A stretch of DNA of 64,000 nucleotides. It comes from Heterohyrax brucei (lineage: Eukaryota > Chordata > Mammalia > Hyracoidea > Procaviidae). Shown one piece after another: positions 45,403 through 56,640 of this stretch. The translations under genes were made by a program, and so were the position numbers. The stretch is from assembly GCA_028571685.1 (NCBI GenBank), contig CM053146.1:24711431-24775430 (forward strand), given 5' to 3'. The notes below the pieces were generated by a model. That model saw only the letters and a list, made by a program, of their open reading frames with translations, searched no databases and was not told the DNA's origin. Within the stretch, counting starts at the first letter, position 1; each line of letters starts with the position of its first letter.

Positions 45403-46804
45403 ATGGCATGCTGCAGACACTGTTTTGTGCAGAACTCTGATCCTGTTTGTCCTGTGGACATGTCACTTCGGTGATGTGGAAGGTGAACGTCATCTAAGTC
45501 CCCAGGGGCCTTTGAACAAAAGAAACAGCAAAATTTATTTGGAGAATTAAATCTGCCCAAATTTTGTCTTTGAAGCAACCTAGAAGAGGTCTGATACCCA
45601 AGTTAACAAATTTTCCATGTTGTAATGCAGTTGAATATGTCCTTATGGCCTGAGTGACAACCATAAGCAGTGAAATTACAGTCTTCACTTTGCTTTATCC
45701 TTGTTGAAGGTGTTGACATTGAGGAAGACGTAAGTCAGGCATCTTCTGTGTTCACTAGCACTTTACAGCTGTCATGAGCTTGATTAATTTGATTTCATCC
45801 TCAATCCCTTTACTGGGTTTATCCAAAGGCAGATTAACTAGGTTGTGTATTTCATCCTCCCACTGTGAAAATGGGCAAACCTTGATGTATTGTTTGCTGT
45901 TTGTTTTGTTTATGAAAACAAATTGGCCCCAAATGTAAATACCTCATATGTCTTTGACTTCTTGGGGTACTTTAAACTTCAGTTTTTTAAAAAATATTAA
46001 ATAAGGACACATAAATGATAAATAAATACTTTAAATAATGATAGCATGTTAGTTGGAATTGAAAAACAACTGACTTCTTTATTCTGAGATGGACACATTT
46101 CTTAGTGTGCCTGTAGGTGGCACTGTTGGGATGCATTACCGAGATAAACTGTGTTTGAATATGACACAGGGCTGTTGATGGATTTTATACAGTAATTTTG
46201 ACTAACTTTTGTAATTGTTTTTCTGATACGAGTATATTGTTTGAGTCTGATTTTCTGGCACAGTTAAAGAAACTAATATTGAATGTTCTACTATTTTGCA
46301 GCAAAGACATTACTCTGGTGAAAGAGAGGTGACATATAGATACAGAGCAGAGTGAAATACAGTAATTATTTTTTTGGATTTTGCCTTCCCATTCCCAGGG
46401 ACCGGACTCGATGGCACTTGGCTTTTGGCTTCCCAGATTAGAGTTTGGATCAATTAATGTTGCGTTCTCCCCATGACCAGCTTGCACCAACTGGAACATC
46501 TGAGCGTTTGAAGCCTTTTGCAAGCAGGGATTCCCTTGCATGTGACATACTCCTTTCATCGAGAAACCAGTGAAAGAATTAAAACAGCGTCCACCTGACA
46601 TCCTGATCTTCTGAAAAGTTCTCGTAAGTTAGAACCAAGGAGAAATTTCAACAAGATAAGATTCTAGGGCTTCAGTTACGAGAATTCTGCTCTTACTTTT
46701 TTAATTCTGTTGTATTTACAACGTGATTTGCGGATTTGGGGATACTTCTGGCGCAGTTTAACCTTGGGAAATGGCTAAGCAGGGTTCTATGTTTCATGAA
46801 TATG
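45403..46804. other. unassigned sequence, possibly unique
   Basis: No repeat recognised. The 138-codon minus frame at 46185-46601 has no domain I know, and its ATG context and flanks show nothing supportive. Confidence 0.35.
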
Positions 46805-47190
46805 TTGTTCCTAGGTGCCACGGAGTTGATTGTAACTCACAGCAACACTGTGTATGACAGAACAAAACGCTGCCCCATTCTGTGCCACCCTTAGAATTGT
46901 TAGGCGTCAGCCCGTTGTTGCAGGCACCATATCAGTCCATCTCACTGGGGCTCTTTCTCTTTTTTTGCTGACTTTCTACTTAGCCAAGCATGACCTGCTT
47001 CTCCGGGGACTGATCCCTCCTGATAACATGTTCAAAGTATATGAGACACGTGTCACCATCCTTGCTTGCTTCTAGTGAGCACTCTGGCTACACTTCTTTT
47101 AAGCCAGGTTGGTTTGTTCTCCTGACAGTCCACGGTATGCACATAGGTGTGCTGTCAATATCCCTTCTTTCCAATTTCCTCCCACTGATG
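46805..47190 (-). mobile_element. RTE 3' fragment
   Basis: 'GCAGGCACCATATCAGTCCA', 'TTTTTTGCTGACTTTCTACT' and 'GCCAAGCATGACCTGCTTCT' match the 3' part of the RTE at 4265-4370. The element is 5'-truncated. Confidence 0.75.
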
Positions 47191-47740
47191 TTGAGTAATT
47201 ATAATTGTTAAGCAATTATTTATCGTCTACTCTGTACAAGCAATTTTTCTAGAAGCAAGGGATATTGAGATACACCAGGGACAATCCTGTCGTTAAGAAT
47301 TTCAGAATTTAATAGCAGTGAGAGACACATGATGAGCTGAAAGACAGGGGAGTGTTTAGATTGTGCAAAATATAAGGATGAGAGGTACTGTATTTGCTTG
47401 GGAATCAAACAGTGTTTCAGAGAGAAGTTTGTTGTATCAAGTTGAGTAGAAGATGAGGTTGCAGAAGTGACAGGACTACTTAAGGGGAATGGAGCAGCAT
47501 GTATGAGAGTCATAGATACAACATGCCCTGTGCATTTGTTGGCAGTGAGTAGAGAGGTGTGGCTGAAGTAAAGATGTGAGTGCAGACGACGGACAGTTGT
47601 GCTTCCGTGATGCCCCTTTTGAGGGATGCCCTGAACTCCTCATAGTGTTTCACCAAGAGAAACAGACATCAGAGGTTAGTATCACAATTATTTTTCCTTT
47701 TCTTTTTCTTGGTAAATGTAGCTGTTGATGCTCAACCTCC
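47191..47740. other. unassigned sequence with old-repeat texture
   Basis: 47220-47330 resembles the wording of an ancient mammalian repeat 3' region, but I cannot assign the family. No gene seen. Confidence 0.3.
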
Positions 47741-48225
47741 GTCATGGATTGACTTGTGTTTCTCCGAAATCTGTGTAGCAATCTAGCTAGGTCACAATTC
47801 CCTGTATTGCATGATGTTCCTCCCTGTTGTAAATCCTGCCCCTGTGATGTTAATGACAGATAATGGGTGGCAGTTGTGTTGGTGGGACAGGACTCAATCT
47901 ATAAGATTGCTTTGTGTCTTGAGGTAGTCTCTTAAATACAAGGGAAAGAAAAGCTAGCAGAGAGATTCAGGGACTTTATGCCATTAAGAAAGCAAGTGGT
48001 GCCGGGAGTTGAGCACGTCTTTGGGAAAGGATCAGGGTCCATGCGCCTCAGAACTTCCAGTCCAGGGGAAGATGGATGACAAGGACCTTCCTCCAGAGCC
48101 AGCAGAGAAGGCCTTTCATTGGAGTTGACACCCTGAATTCGAACTTTTAGCTTACTGACTGTGACAAATAAATGAAGCCATCTGTTTGTGATCTTTCTGT
48201 TAAACAGCACTAGCTGGCCCAAACA
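47741..48225 (+). mobile_element. solitary MaLR-like LTR
   Basis: 'GTCATGGATTGACTTGTGTT' at the start, 'CATTAAGAAAGCAAGTGGTG', 'GACAAGGACCTTCCTCCAGA', AATAAA at 48168 and 'CAGCACTAGCTGG' at the end parallel the LTR at 8627-9182. No internal region adjoins. Confidence 0.7.
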
Positions 48226-48426
48226 ACCTCTTCGAAACAGAGAAGGGCAGGTTTCTCAGTAGATAGTTTTTACATTAGAATTGAAAGCAATCTCTTGGTG
48301 CTTGTCTTAGACATAGTTGTTTTCACTACTTGTTGCTCTCGGAAGACAAAGAGATCAGTGAGGATTGGGTTGCTGGGATCTCTGTGACTGCTGTAGCTAA
48401 CTAATGATTCCTGCTATGAAACCAAG

Positions 48427-48595
48427 TTAAAAACAACAAATCCACTGCTGTCAAGTTGACTCCAATTCATAGTGACCCTATGGGACAGAGTAGAACTGCT
48501 AGATAGAGTTTCCAAGGAGCATCTGGTGGATTCAAAGTGCTGACTTTTTGGTTAGCAGATGTAGCACTTAACCACTATGCCACCAGGGTTTCCAT
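48427..48595 (-). mobile_element. AfroSINE, short form
   Basis: 'CACTGCTGTCAAGTTGACTC', 'CATCTGGTGGATTCAAAGTG' and 'AACCACTATGCCACCAGGGT' give the full reversed SINE, with a reversed AAC-rich end near 48430. Well preserved. Confidence 0.85.
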
Positions 48596-48640
48596 ACCTT
48601 CTACAAATGAGTCTTATTAAGGGTTTTGCATTGCCCTGAA

Positions 48641-48962
48641 TTGTTCTGGTTAGCTGCTGTCAAGTCAGCCCCTGACTTGTGGTGACCCCACGCACATTGC
48701 CGCTCCGTTGGGTATCATCCCCGTGATTGGCTGTGGACCAGACTAGTGTGATCCACAGGGTTTTCACTGGATGACTTTTACAAGTAGATTACTGGACTTT
48801 CTTCCTAGTTAGTCTGGAAGCTCTACTGAAACCTATTTAGCATCAGAGCAATGAGCCAGGCTCCACTGATAGATGGTTGGCTGTGTGAATGAGTTACATT
48901 GGCCAGAAATCCTCTCCAGGTGTCCTGCACACAAGGTGAGAATTCTATCACTGAACTACATG
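48641..48962 (-). mobile_element. long SINE: tRNA-Gly-like head plus RTE-derived body
   Basis: The reverse complement starts 'GTAGTTCAGTGATAGAATTC' with 'GGATTTCTGGCCAATGTA' (tRNA-Gly-like), continues with RTE 5' text ('GTTTCAGTAGAGCTTCCAGA') and ends with 'TTGACAGCAGCTAACC', the RTE-like terminus. It has the same modules as 28866-29212. Confidence 0.75.
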
Positions 48963-48964
48963 TA

Positions 48965-49185
48965 ACATTTGCACAGTGCTTACTGTGTGCCATATATTAT
49001 ATGCACATGTAAATACTTTACATATATTAACATTAGTCTTCATCACCATCCTGTGAAGTGAGAGCTATTATCATCCCAATTTTTTACATGAAGAAATAAG
49101 GTACAGAGTGTTAAAAGAATTATCCAAAGTCATATAGCTAATAAGTGGAAGAGCTGAGATTTGAACCTGAATAGTGTGGCCAAAA
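48965..49185 (-). repeat. MIR SINE
   Basis: 'GTGCTTACTGTGTGCCATAT', 'CATCACCATCCTGTGAAGTG', 'CAAAGTCATATAGCTAATAA' and 'GAGCTGAGATTTGAACCTGA' are the reversed MIR in order. Nearly full length. Confidence 0.75.
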
Positions 49186-49187
49186 AG

Positions 49188-49390
49188 TTCCTGGGTGGAA
49201 CCAAAAATTAAGTTCTCAGCTATCATCCAGAAAGTTGGCAGTTGAATTCACCCAGAGGAGCCTTGGAAGAAAGACCTGGCAATCTACTTCCAAAGAAGCA
49301 CAGCCACTGAAAACCTTTTGGAGTATAGCTGTGCTCTGAAACATGTGGGGTCACCATGCATCAGAATCAGTTCAATGGCAACTGATTTTA
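49188..49390 (+). mobile_element. AfroSINE, long variant
   Basis: Head 'GTTCCTGGGTGGAACCAAAA' with 'GGCAGTTGAATTCACCCAGA'. The middle 'GAAAGACCTGGCAATCTACT' matches the RTE 5' region, and the tail 'GGTCACCATGCATCAGAATC' is followed by a TTTTA run. Confidence 0.75.
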
Positions 49391-49409
49391 TTTTATTTTA
49401 TTCATTGTG

Positions 49410-50211
49410 ACAAAACATAACACAACTTTGCTGAAAGGGAAGGCACTTGTAGCACTTACTGATGAAGATCAAAGACTATAGCTTTTGGTATGAATTACAA
49501 CTTAAGAAAATAAAAAATCCTCACAACTGGACCAATATTGAACATCATGATAAATGGAGAGAAGGTTGAAGTTGTTAAACATTTCATTTTACTTAGATCC
49601 ACTATCAACACACATGGAAGCAGCAGTCGAGAAATCAAATGACACATTGCAATGGGAATATTTGTTTCAAAAAGATCTATTTAAAGTATTACAAACACAA
49701 TTGTCACTTTAAGGATGAAGCTATCCCTAATCCAAGCCATGGTATTTTCATTCACCTCACATGCATATGAAAGCAGGGGAATGAATAAGGAAGGCAGAAA
49801 AAGGATTGATGCCTTTAGGTTATGGTGTTGGTAAAGAATACTGAATATACTTTGTACTGCCAAAAGAATTGAACAAATCCGTCTTGAAAGAAGTATAGCT
49901 AGAATGCTCTTTAGAAGCTAGGATGGCAAGACCTCATCTCACATACTTTGGACATACTTTGTAATACTTCAACTCCCCTGCTTTGTTATCAGAAGAGACC
50001 AGACCCTGGAGAAGGACATCATGCTTGGTTAAGTAGCAGGTCAGTGAAAAAGAGGAAGACCCTCAGTGAGATGGTCTGACAGAGGGGTTGCAGCAATGGG
50101 CTCAAGCATGACAGAGATCATGAGAATTGAGAAGGACTGTGCAGTGTTTCGTTTTGTTGTCCATAATGTCACTATTAGTTGGAAATGACAAAATGGCACT
50201 TAACAACAACA
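49410..50211 (+). mobile_element. RTE 3' fragment, plus
   Basis: It starts within the reverse transcriptase (ACACAACTTTGCTGAAAGG, compare 21523) and runs to the RTE end 'CACTTAACAACAACAAG'. Open frames are short and broken. Confidence 0.8.
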
Positions 50212-50220
50212 AGATCACAT

Positions 50221-50404
50221 ATTGTTGGATGCTAAGGAGCTGGATCCTACTCATGGAGACCTTATGTACAACATAACAAATTTGCCTGATCCTACGCCAT
50301 CTTCAAAATTTTGATTATTTGAGTGAATTGTTGTGTCTCTTGTGTCACTTCACCTTACTGAAGGATTCCCTCATTTTTGCCGACCCTATACTTTAGCAAA
50401 CATG
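50221..50404 (-). mobile_element. RTE 3' fragment, minus, with target duplication
   Basis: 184 bases matching the reversed RTE 3' end ('ATGGAGACCTTATGTACAAC', 'TGCCGACCCTATACTTTAGC'). AGATCACAT flanks it at 50212-50220 and 50405-50413. It abuts the plus-strand RTE end, giving a tail-to-tail pair. Confidence 0.7.
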
Positions 50405-50439
50405 AGATCACATGTTGCCTAATGATGGGATATGGCATA

Positions 50440-50479
50440 TTACACTATACTATATATGGCTTAATTACACTATACTATA
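50440..50479 (+). repeat. 25-base-period direct repeat
   Basis: TTACACTATACTATA occurs at 50440-50454 and 50465-50479. Confidence 0.8.
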
Positions 50480-51369
50480 AGGGAAATTACTTTTAGAGAT
50501 TTTAATTTTATGGAGAGGAGGGATGTATAAACCTTTCGTTTGACCGGATATCTGCAATTACAACCAAGGGAGATTTATGGCCAGAGAAAGAGGGGCTGGG
50601 GCTTAAGTATGGATTACAGAGAATGCCTCTGATCGGTTCACAGGACTCCTGAATGATGAAGATTTCTTCATTCTTGGAGGATGATCAAGAAAGAAAGAAA
50701 GAAACAACTTTCTGTCATGTTCTTAGAACTTAGTTTCTATTTTGCTGCTAGAAGTAATCCCAACTGGATATATCAAGAGATTTGACAAAGTACATAGCCA
50801 GCTATGAGTTATTACTGTTTTATTTCATGTTTATAGAGAGACAGCAGTGTCCTCGGGGCTGCAGAGATTCAAAAAGACATCATTCTTGCCCTGAGGGTTT
50901 ACTGTGCAAACAGTCAGACTTGCAATGTTTTAGTCTCTCCCAGCGAGTGCTGCACATCTTTCTGTCCACTTCTGTCCAACTTAAATTAGTACTCCCAGGG
51001 CAATTAACAGCTAACATCAGTCACACTGATTTTACTCACGGATTTATTTAGTCAGGGGCCAAGAAGAAAGTGCCCGTTTCTTCTTTCCCCCACTTCTCTT
51101 TAGCAGTTACACATTGGAAATGATATTGATCAACTTTTATATATGTAGTAATCAGCTGCTTCCATTAGGTTTCCCTCTCAACCTTCAATGTCAGCTCAAA
51201 ACTGAAGGGGTGAGAATAAAAAGTTAGGAGAATCCATTTACCTGTAAACTCACCACCTGAAGTTCTGACAGTTTCCCATGTGACTGACTGTTAAGGACAG
51301 GTAGGCGGCATTCACCCCCCGAGTGGGGAGGAAGCTACTGGTGAGCATCTAGAAGGGGAGCAGGCACCA
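50480..51369. other. unassigned sequence
   Basis: No repeat or gene recognised apart from a short AAAG run near 50690. Confidence 0.35.
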
Positions 51370-51510
51370 GGGTCAATACTTCACACATGTTGTCTAATCT
51401 TCCCAGCTACCCCAGGAGGTAGCTATCTTCCAGTCAAGGAATCTGAGGCTCAGAGAGGTTATATGATTCACTCACAATCACACAGCTAGTAAAGGTGGGC
51501 TGTGATGAAA
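51370..51510 (-). repeat. MIR SINE
   Basis: 'GGAATCTGAGGCTCAGAGAG', 'GATTCACTCACAATCACACA' and 'GCTAGTAAAGGTGGGCTGTG' are the reversed MIR core. Confidence 0.7.
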
Positions 51511-51728
51511 AATCCAAAGGCTTGCCACTATCTACGATGGAACCACTACTATGGACAACATATCATTTAGAATCAAATATTGCACTACTATCCTTAAAAC
51601 ATTCCATTGTTATAATACTTTATGCTACTCTGTTTCATAGATGTAAGAACTCAGAAAGTGATGGCTAACCATACTATGCTTCACTTACATTTTGAAACAT
51701 TGCAAAGCACCTTTAAGAATGAGGTAAA

Positions 51729-51900
51729 TCGAAACGAAGCCAAACACAGTACCTTGATGTCAACTCTGACTCCTAGTGATGCTACAGGACAGAGTAGAAG
51801 CACCCCATAGAATTTCCAAGGTGTCTCTGCCAGATTTGAACTGCTAACGTTTTGGTTAGCAAATGTAGCACTTAACCATTACACCACCAGGGTTTCCAGT
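51729..51900 (-). mobile_element. AfroSINE, short form, with exact target duplication
   Basis: Reversed tail, 'GCACCCCATAGAATTTCCAA', 'GCCAGATTTGAACTGCTAAC' and head ending 'CACCACCAGGGTTTCC'. ATGAGGTAAA flanks it exactly at 51719-51728 and 51901-51910. Confidence 0.9.
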
Positions 51901-51910
51901 ATGAGGTAAA

Positions 51911-53099
51911 GTTCAATGGAAAGATATGTCAGAAATACACTGTTAAGTAAAGAAAAATTGTTGCCTAACTGGTATAGCTAAAAAATCTATTTATATTTGT
52001 GTGTGTACATATGTAGATTGACATTGAAAGAATTAAACAGGTGTGTATTAAGCCTTTAGTAGTGATTATTAATAAGGTTCGTGAGGTTTAAGGGGAGAGA
52101 AGTAGGTGGAAAGTGACTTTCACTTTTTGTTCTGTCTAGTTCTGTACTTGAATTTTTACAACGCAAATGTATTCATGTAAGCTGTGCAACTGTATAGTTA
52201 AAATTAATCAATTTAAGTATTACAACTACAGATACATATAGAAGGAGTCAGAGAAAAGGAAGAAATTTAAAAACAAAACAACTGTTTGAGAAAAAAAGAG
52301 CAAAAGAAACTCAGGACTAGCTTTAGTATCACTGTTACATACTTGACAACTGGAATGTTCCTATTGGAGGTTAGCACTTAACATTTAAGCAGTAGCTGCC
52401 TGTTGATATCTTCTCTGGTGTCCTATTTTAGTAGTGGATGTGAGCCTCTCCCTTGCTTTGGGGCTGGCCAAATGCACTGTGTGGTGGCTTAAGTGTCTCA
52501 CGCTTCTGGGACCCCAGAGTGAAAAAGAGCTACTGACACCAGAGGTAGGCTAGCAGACAAGTCACAGTCTTATCGTCAGTTACAATTTTAGCAGGTAGAT
52601 TAACAAAATGCACATGCATACAATGCAACACATCTCAGACATACACATAAAATGAAGCAGGAAAAAAAAGGGCAGCCATCTGAGGTCAAGAACAGCATAG
52701 GGACCTATGTGAGTCGGGTGGAGATGAGCAGGCATCGAGCAACTTCACCATTCAGCTGGTCTTGTCTGTGTTGAGAAGTTGCTCAAATATGCCATTGAGC
52801 TTACAGGCCATCAACTTCTGACCCATGGTCTTTATGAAACTTCCATCTACCTATCCTATGGTGAAATTAGTTGATTTCTGATGATAACACAGTAGTGAAC
52901 CCCTGTTCCTCAAGCTGACACCAATAATTGCACTTAATTTGAAATTACCTACTTTTGCACTTACAGATGGTGGCAAGCTATTGTTTAATTGCCAGCATAC
53001 AGACAAACTTGAAAAGAACCAGCACTTAGTTATGTTGACTTCACTGCACAAATTTTAGGATTAATATCAGACTTCAGGAAGAATTGGCTCAGTTACAGA
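51911..53099. other. unassigned sequence
   Basis: No repeat or gene recognised on either strand. Confidence 0.35.
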
Positions 53100-53606
53100 A
53101 GTTTCAACAACTTGAAATATAAATAATTCATTGTTTACTCAATAAATTTTAGCCAGCATGCATTGTGGGCAAGGCACTCTGCTGGCCACTGCAGCTCACA
53201 TAAGGGGCTATTTGGCTCCCTCGTGAAGAAGTACCAGATGGACCCAGTAGATTCTCTTTATTTCTTTGTTTCAAATGGTCAGTGGGGATTTAAAAATCTC
53301 CGTAAGTGGACATTCAGGGCACAGTTCCAAACTTCTCATTACATTAATGCCTGGCACGTGACCAAAGAGTTTAAGAGAATTTCAGGACCACTAAAGAAAA
53401 ATAAAATACACACAAAAAGAACAATAACTACGGGACTCAAAGGGGCAACCCAAAGCTGGTCGGAGAAACTTGTAAACATTTTTCGAGGACTGAGAACAAT
53501 TTTACGGAGGATTGGGAGTGATTTTGCAATGAAAGAGCTTTGTGAGGAAGTTCCTGAGTGTCTAGAGGTTTCCATTTCCTTATGGCAAGAGAGAAGTTCC
53601 TGTTAG
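53100..53606 (+). other. unassigned sequence containing a 147-codon frame
   Basis: 53130-53200 looks like an old repeat end ('CTCAATAAATTTTAGCCAGC', 'GGCAAGGCACTCTGCTGGCC'). The frame 53163-53606 is the longest outside recognised elements, with a basic central part (KKNKIHTKRTITT). It starts inside the repeat-like stretch and has no domain I know. I take it as chance. Confidence 0.25.
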
Positions 53607-54104
53607 AAAGACTCCTGACCTCTACACCTGCCTCCCACCCTTACTGCTTCCGCCTGTGTTCATGGCTGAGCCTGATTTCCTGTCCATTCTGACACATCTA
53701 AGGGCATTGATCCAGCGTCCATCCCCTCCCTTGCCTCGTCCATTTCTTTCATCTTCTGAATCATTCCTATACACAAGCTTTAACATTTCTCATCTTAAAT
53801 CACTTTCTCCATTATCTTCTCCTCCAGCTTCCACCCAACTTTGCTTTTTAGCAAAACTTGCCAGTGTTGTTAATACATCCTCATTCCCTCCTTTTTCACG
53901 AAATTGCTCACAGCAGGCTTTTGTCCTCACCATTCCAGTAAATGCTCCTGTCAGATTCATCAATGACTCACACATTCTCAAATACAATGGTCAATTTTCT
54001 CTCCTCATCTTATCTAGCCAAGAAATTTGGAGAACAGTTACCTGGCCAACTGACTGGAAGAGATCCATATTTATGCCCATTTCAAAGAAAGGTGATTCAG
54101 CTGA

Positions 54105-54365
54105 ATGCAGAAATTACTGACAACATCATTAATAACACACGCAAGTAAAATTTTGCTCCAGATCATGCAAAGGTGCCTGCAGCAGTATATTGACAAAGAA
54201 CTGCCAGAAATTCAAGCTAGATCCAGAAGAGGATGTAGAACCAGGGATATCATTGCTGATGTCAGATGGATCTTAGCTGAAAGCAGAGAATACCAGAAAG
54301 ATTTTTACCTGTGTTTCATTGATTACGCAAATGCATTCAACTGTGTGGATTGTAGCAAATTATGA
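54105..54365 (+). pseudogene. RTE reverse transcriptase fragment
   Basis: An 86-codon frame with LQQYIDKELPEIQA, then RGCRTRDIIADVRW, and motif A as FIDYANAFNCVD (one of the two aspartates normally in AFDCVD is changed to N). The later YADD box has decayed to YSDYA-type text near 54630. Non-functional. Confidence 0.8.
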
Positions 54366-54710
54366 CTAGCCCGGCAGAGAATGGGAATTCCAGAATACTT
54401 AATTGTGCTCTTAAGGAACCTGCACGTGGGTCAAGAGGCAGTTGTGCAAACAGAACGAAGGGACACTACATGATTTAAAGTCAGGAAAAGTGTGCATCAC
54501 AGTTATATTCTTTCATCATACCTTTTAAACCTGTATGCTGAGCAAATAACCCAAGTAGCTGTATTACATGAAGAAGGATGAGGTATCAGGATTGGAGGAT
54601 GACTCATTAACAACCTGTGGTACTCAGACTATGCCATCTTACTTGCTGGAAGTGAAGAACATTTAAAACACTTACTGATAAAGATCAAGGACCACAGTCT
54701 TCAGTATGGA

Positions 54711-55262
54711 TTGCACATCAAAATCGAGAAAACAAAAATCCCCACCATCATTATAAATGGAGAAAGGATTGGGATTGTCAGTCCTTTACTTGGGTCCACA
54801 GTCAATGCCCATGAAAGCAACAGGCAAGAAATCAAAAGACGCATTGCATTGGGAAAATGTGCTTCAAAGGATCTCTTTAAAGTATTGAAAAGTAAAGATG
54901 TCACCTTGAAGACTCAATTACACCTGACCCAAGCCATGGTATTTTCAACTGTATTATATTCATGCGAAAGCTGGATGATGAACAAAGAAGACAGAAGAAA
55001 AATTGATGTGTGGGGTTGGAGATGCATGTTGAATGTACCACAGACTGCCAAAAGAACAATCAGATCTGCTCTGGAAAAAGCGCAATCAGAGTGCTCCTTG
55101 GAAGCAAAGACAGCAAGACTGTGTCTTCCATACTTCGGACATTTGTCAAGAAGGATTAGTCCCCAGAGAAGGACATCATGCGTGGTAGAGTGGAGGGTCA
55201 GAGAAAAAGAGGAAAACGCTCAACGAGATGGATTGTCACAGTGGCTCCAACAATGGGCTTAA
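54711..55262 (+). pseudogene. RTE ORF2 C-terminal fragment
   Basis: 183 codons downstream of the reverse transcriptase: IKIEKTKIPTIIINGERI, then LTQAMVFSTVLYSCESWMM, MLNVPQTAKRTIRSALE and YFGHLSRR. This is the longest RTE frame in the window. The family function of this part is not defined. The end is shifted out of frame near 55190. Confidence 0.85.
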
Positions 55263-55559
55263 GCACAAAAATGATTGTGGATGTGGTGCAAGACTGGGCA
55301 GTATTTCGTTCTGTTATTCATAGAGTTGCTATGAGTCAGAACAAACTTGACAGCACCTAACAACATCTTATCTAACCATTTTTTGGAGTCATTTGAACCA
55401 TTCATTCACTTCTTCCTTCTCAAAATATATTTTTCTATGGCTTGTCAGATATTCTCTTCTCTAGATCCATGCTTATCTCACCAGCCTCTACTTCTCATTC
55501 TCCTGTGAAAACTTTTTGACCTTTAAAGGTGGGAGGGTCTCAGGGCCCAGTCTGCTATC

Positions 55560-56020
55560 TTCTTCTCTGTCTTCATACTGGTACTGAATCTGTGAAGGTG
55601 AAACCTTCCAATAATCTGGACACCACTGTTAGAGGAGGAGAAAGTAACTATTGCAATGGACAGAGCGAAGAGCTAGGAGGAACTTCTTCATATCTGGCTC
55701 TCTGAGCTATGGGGAAGTAGGGTTTATATGTGATTTAGGCAGTAAGATGGTGGTCACGCAGGTTCACTGCAAAGGAAAAAATTCTAGAAGGCAGCCAGGA
55801 AGCAGGAGGTCACATTTCTTGCTTTGGAGTAGGGTCTGGGCAATGATTTTCCTTCTGATTTGTTTTACCGATTGATGCATCCTCTGTTGAGGTTAATTAA
55901 GGTCATAGGTAGCCCTGTGCCATGCAGGGTGGTCCAAATATGGCTTGGGCTGGTTTAAGGACTAATGGAAATTTACTGGCATTTGTAGGGTCAGGTTATA
56001 TTACTTTGCCTCAGCTGCTT
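55560..56020. other. unassigned insert-like stretch inside the L2
   Basis: Does not read as L2 and I recognise no other family. The 74-codon frame at 55651-55875 is not convincing. Confidence 0.3.
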
Positions 56021-56640
56021 TGATGACCTCCTAACTGGTGTCTGTGTCCCCACTCTTCATTCTCCTGTTATTTATTCTCCCCGTGTCTACCCTGTGATCT
56101 TTCAAAATGAAAATCTGATTGTGTTATTCTTGCCTAGTGCTGTTGTGTCTCATCACACTTAGGAAGATATACAGTTCCTTAGGATGTTCTACAATTCTCT
56201 GTATCGACTGTTCTCTGGATAGTAATCTTGCCTTCATTTCCTATGTTACTTGAACCTACCAAGGTACCAAGAACCTGCCAGGCTTTTGCACTGACTAGTC
56301 TGCAGTGCACTTCCTACACACACGTTTGACTCACTTTCTAACTTCACTTGAGTCTCTCCTTAAGTATCGCCTAAACAGAGAGGCCTCTCCTGGTCTCTTT
56401 ATGTGACATTGTCCTTCCTTCATTCCACTCTGTCTTCGTATCCCACATTTTCTTTCCACACTCTCCACTAATCTGTTACATATTTATTCATTGCTTTTGT
56501 ATGTGTCCCATTGAAGCATAAAATCCGTGGGATCAGGGACTTTGTCTTCCTTATTCAGTCCCATGTATCTGGTACTTGAAACTTTGCTTGACACACAGGG
56601 GATGCTCAATCAGTCTTGGCTGAGTGAATGAATAAGAAAA

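Larger units (their letters stand above)
54017..55363 (+). mobile_element. RTE (BovB-like) LINE, 5'-truncated, inserted in L2
   Basis: CATCTTATCTA flanks it exactly at 54006-54016 and 55364-55374. It begins at the GEQLPGQLTGRDPYL stretch just upstream of the reverse transcriptase and runs to the RTE 3' end ('GACAGCACCTAACAAC'). Its last 90 bases are the reference for the SINE tails in this window. Confidence 0.92.
53610..56640 (+). mobile_element. L2 LINE 3' portion, split by an RTE insertion
   Basis: 53610-54016 and 55375-56640 read as one L2 with the RTE removed. L2 ORF text precedes the insert ('TTCATCAATGACTCACACAT', 'CTCCTCATCTTATCTA') and follows it. The 3' end has 'CCCATGTATCTGGTACTTGA' and GCTCAATCAGT with GAATGAATA. 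About 55600-56020 does not match and may be a further insertion. All frames decayed. Confidence 0.75.

Noticed and set aside
46185-46601. 138-codon minus frame
   Set aside because: No recognisable domain, and composition like translated non-coding DNA.
53163-53606. 147-codon plus frame outside recognised elements
   Set aside because: It begins within old-repeat-like text, shows no domain and no splice or promoter context; a length like this is expected occasionally by chance in 64 kb.
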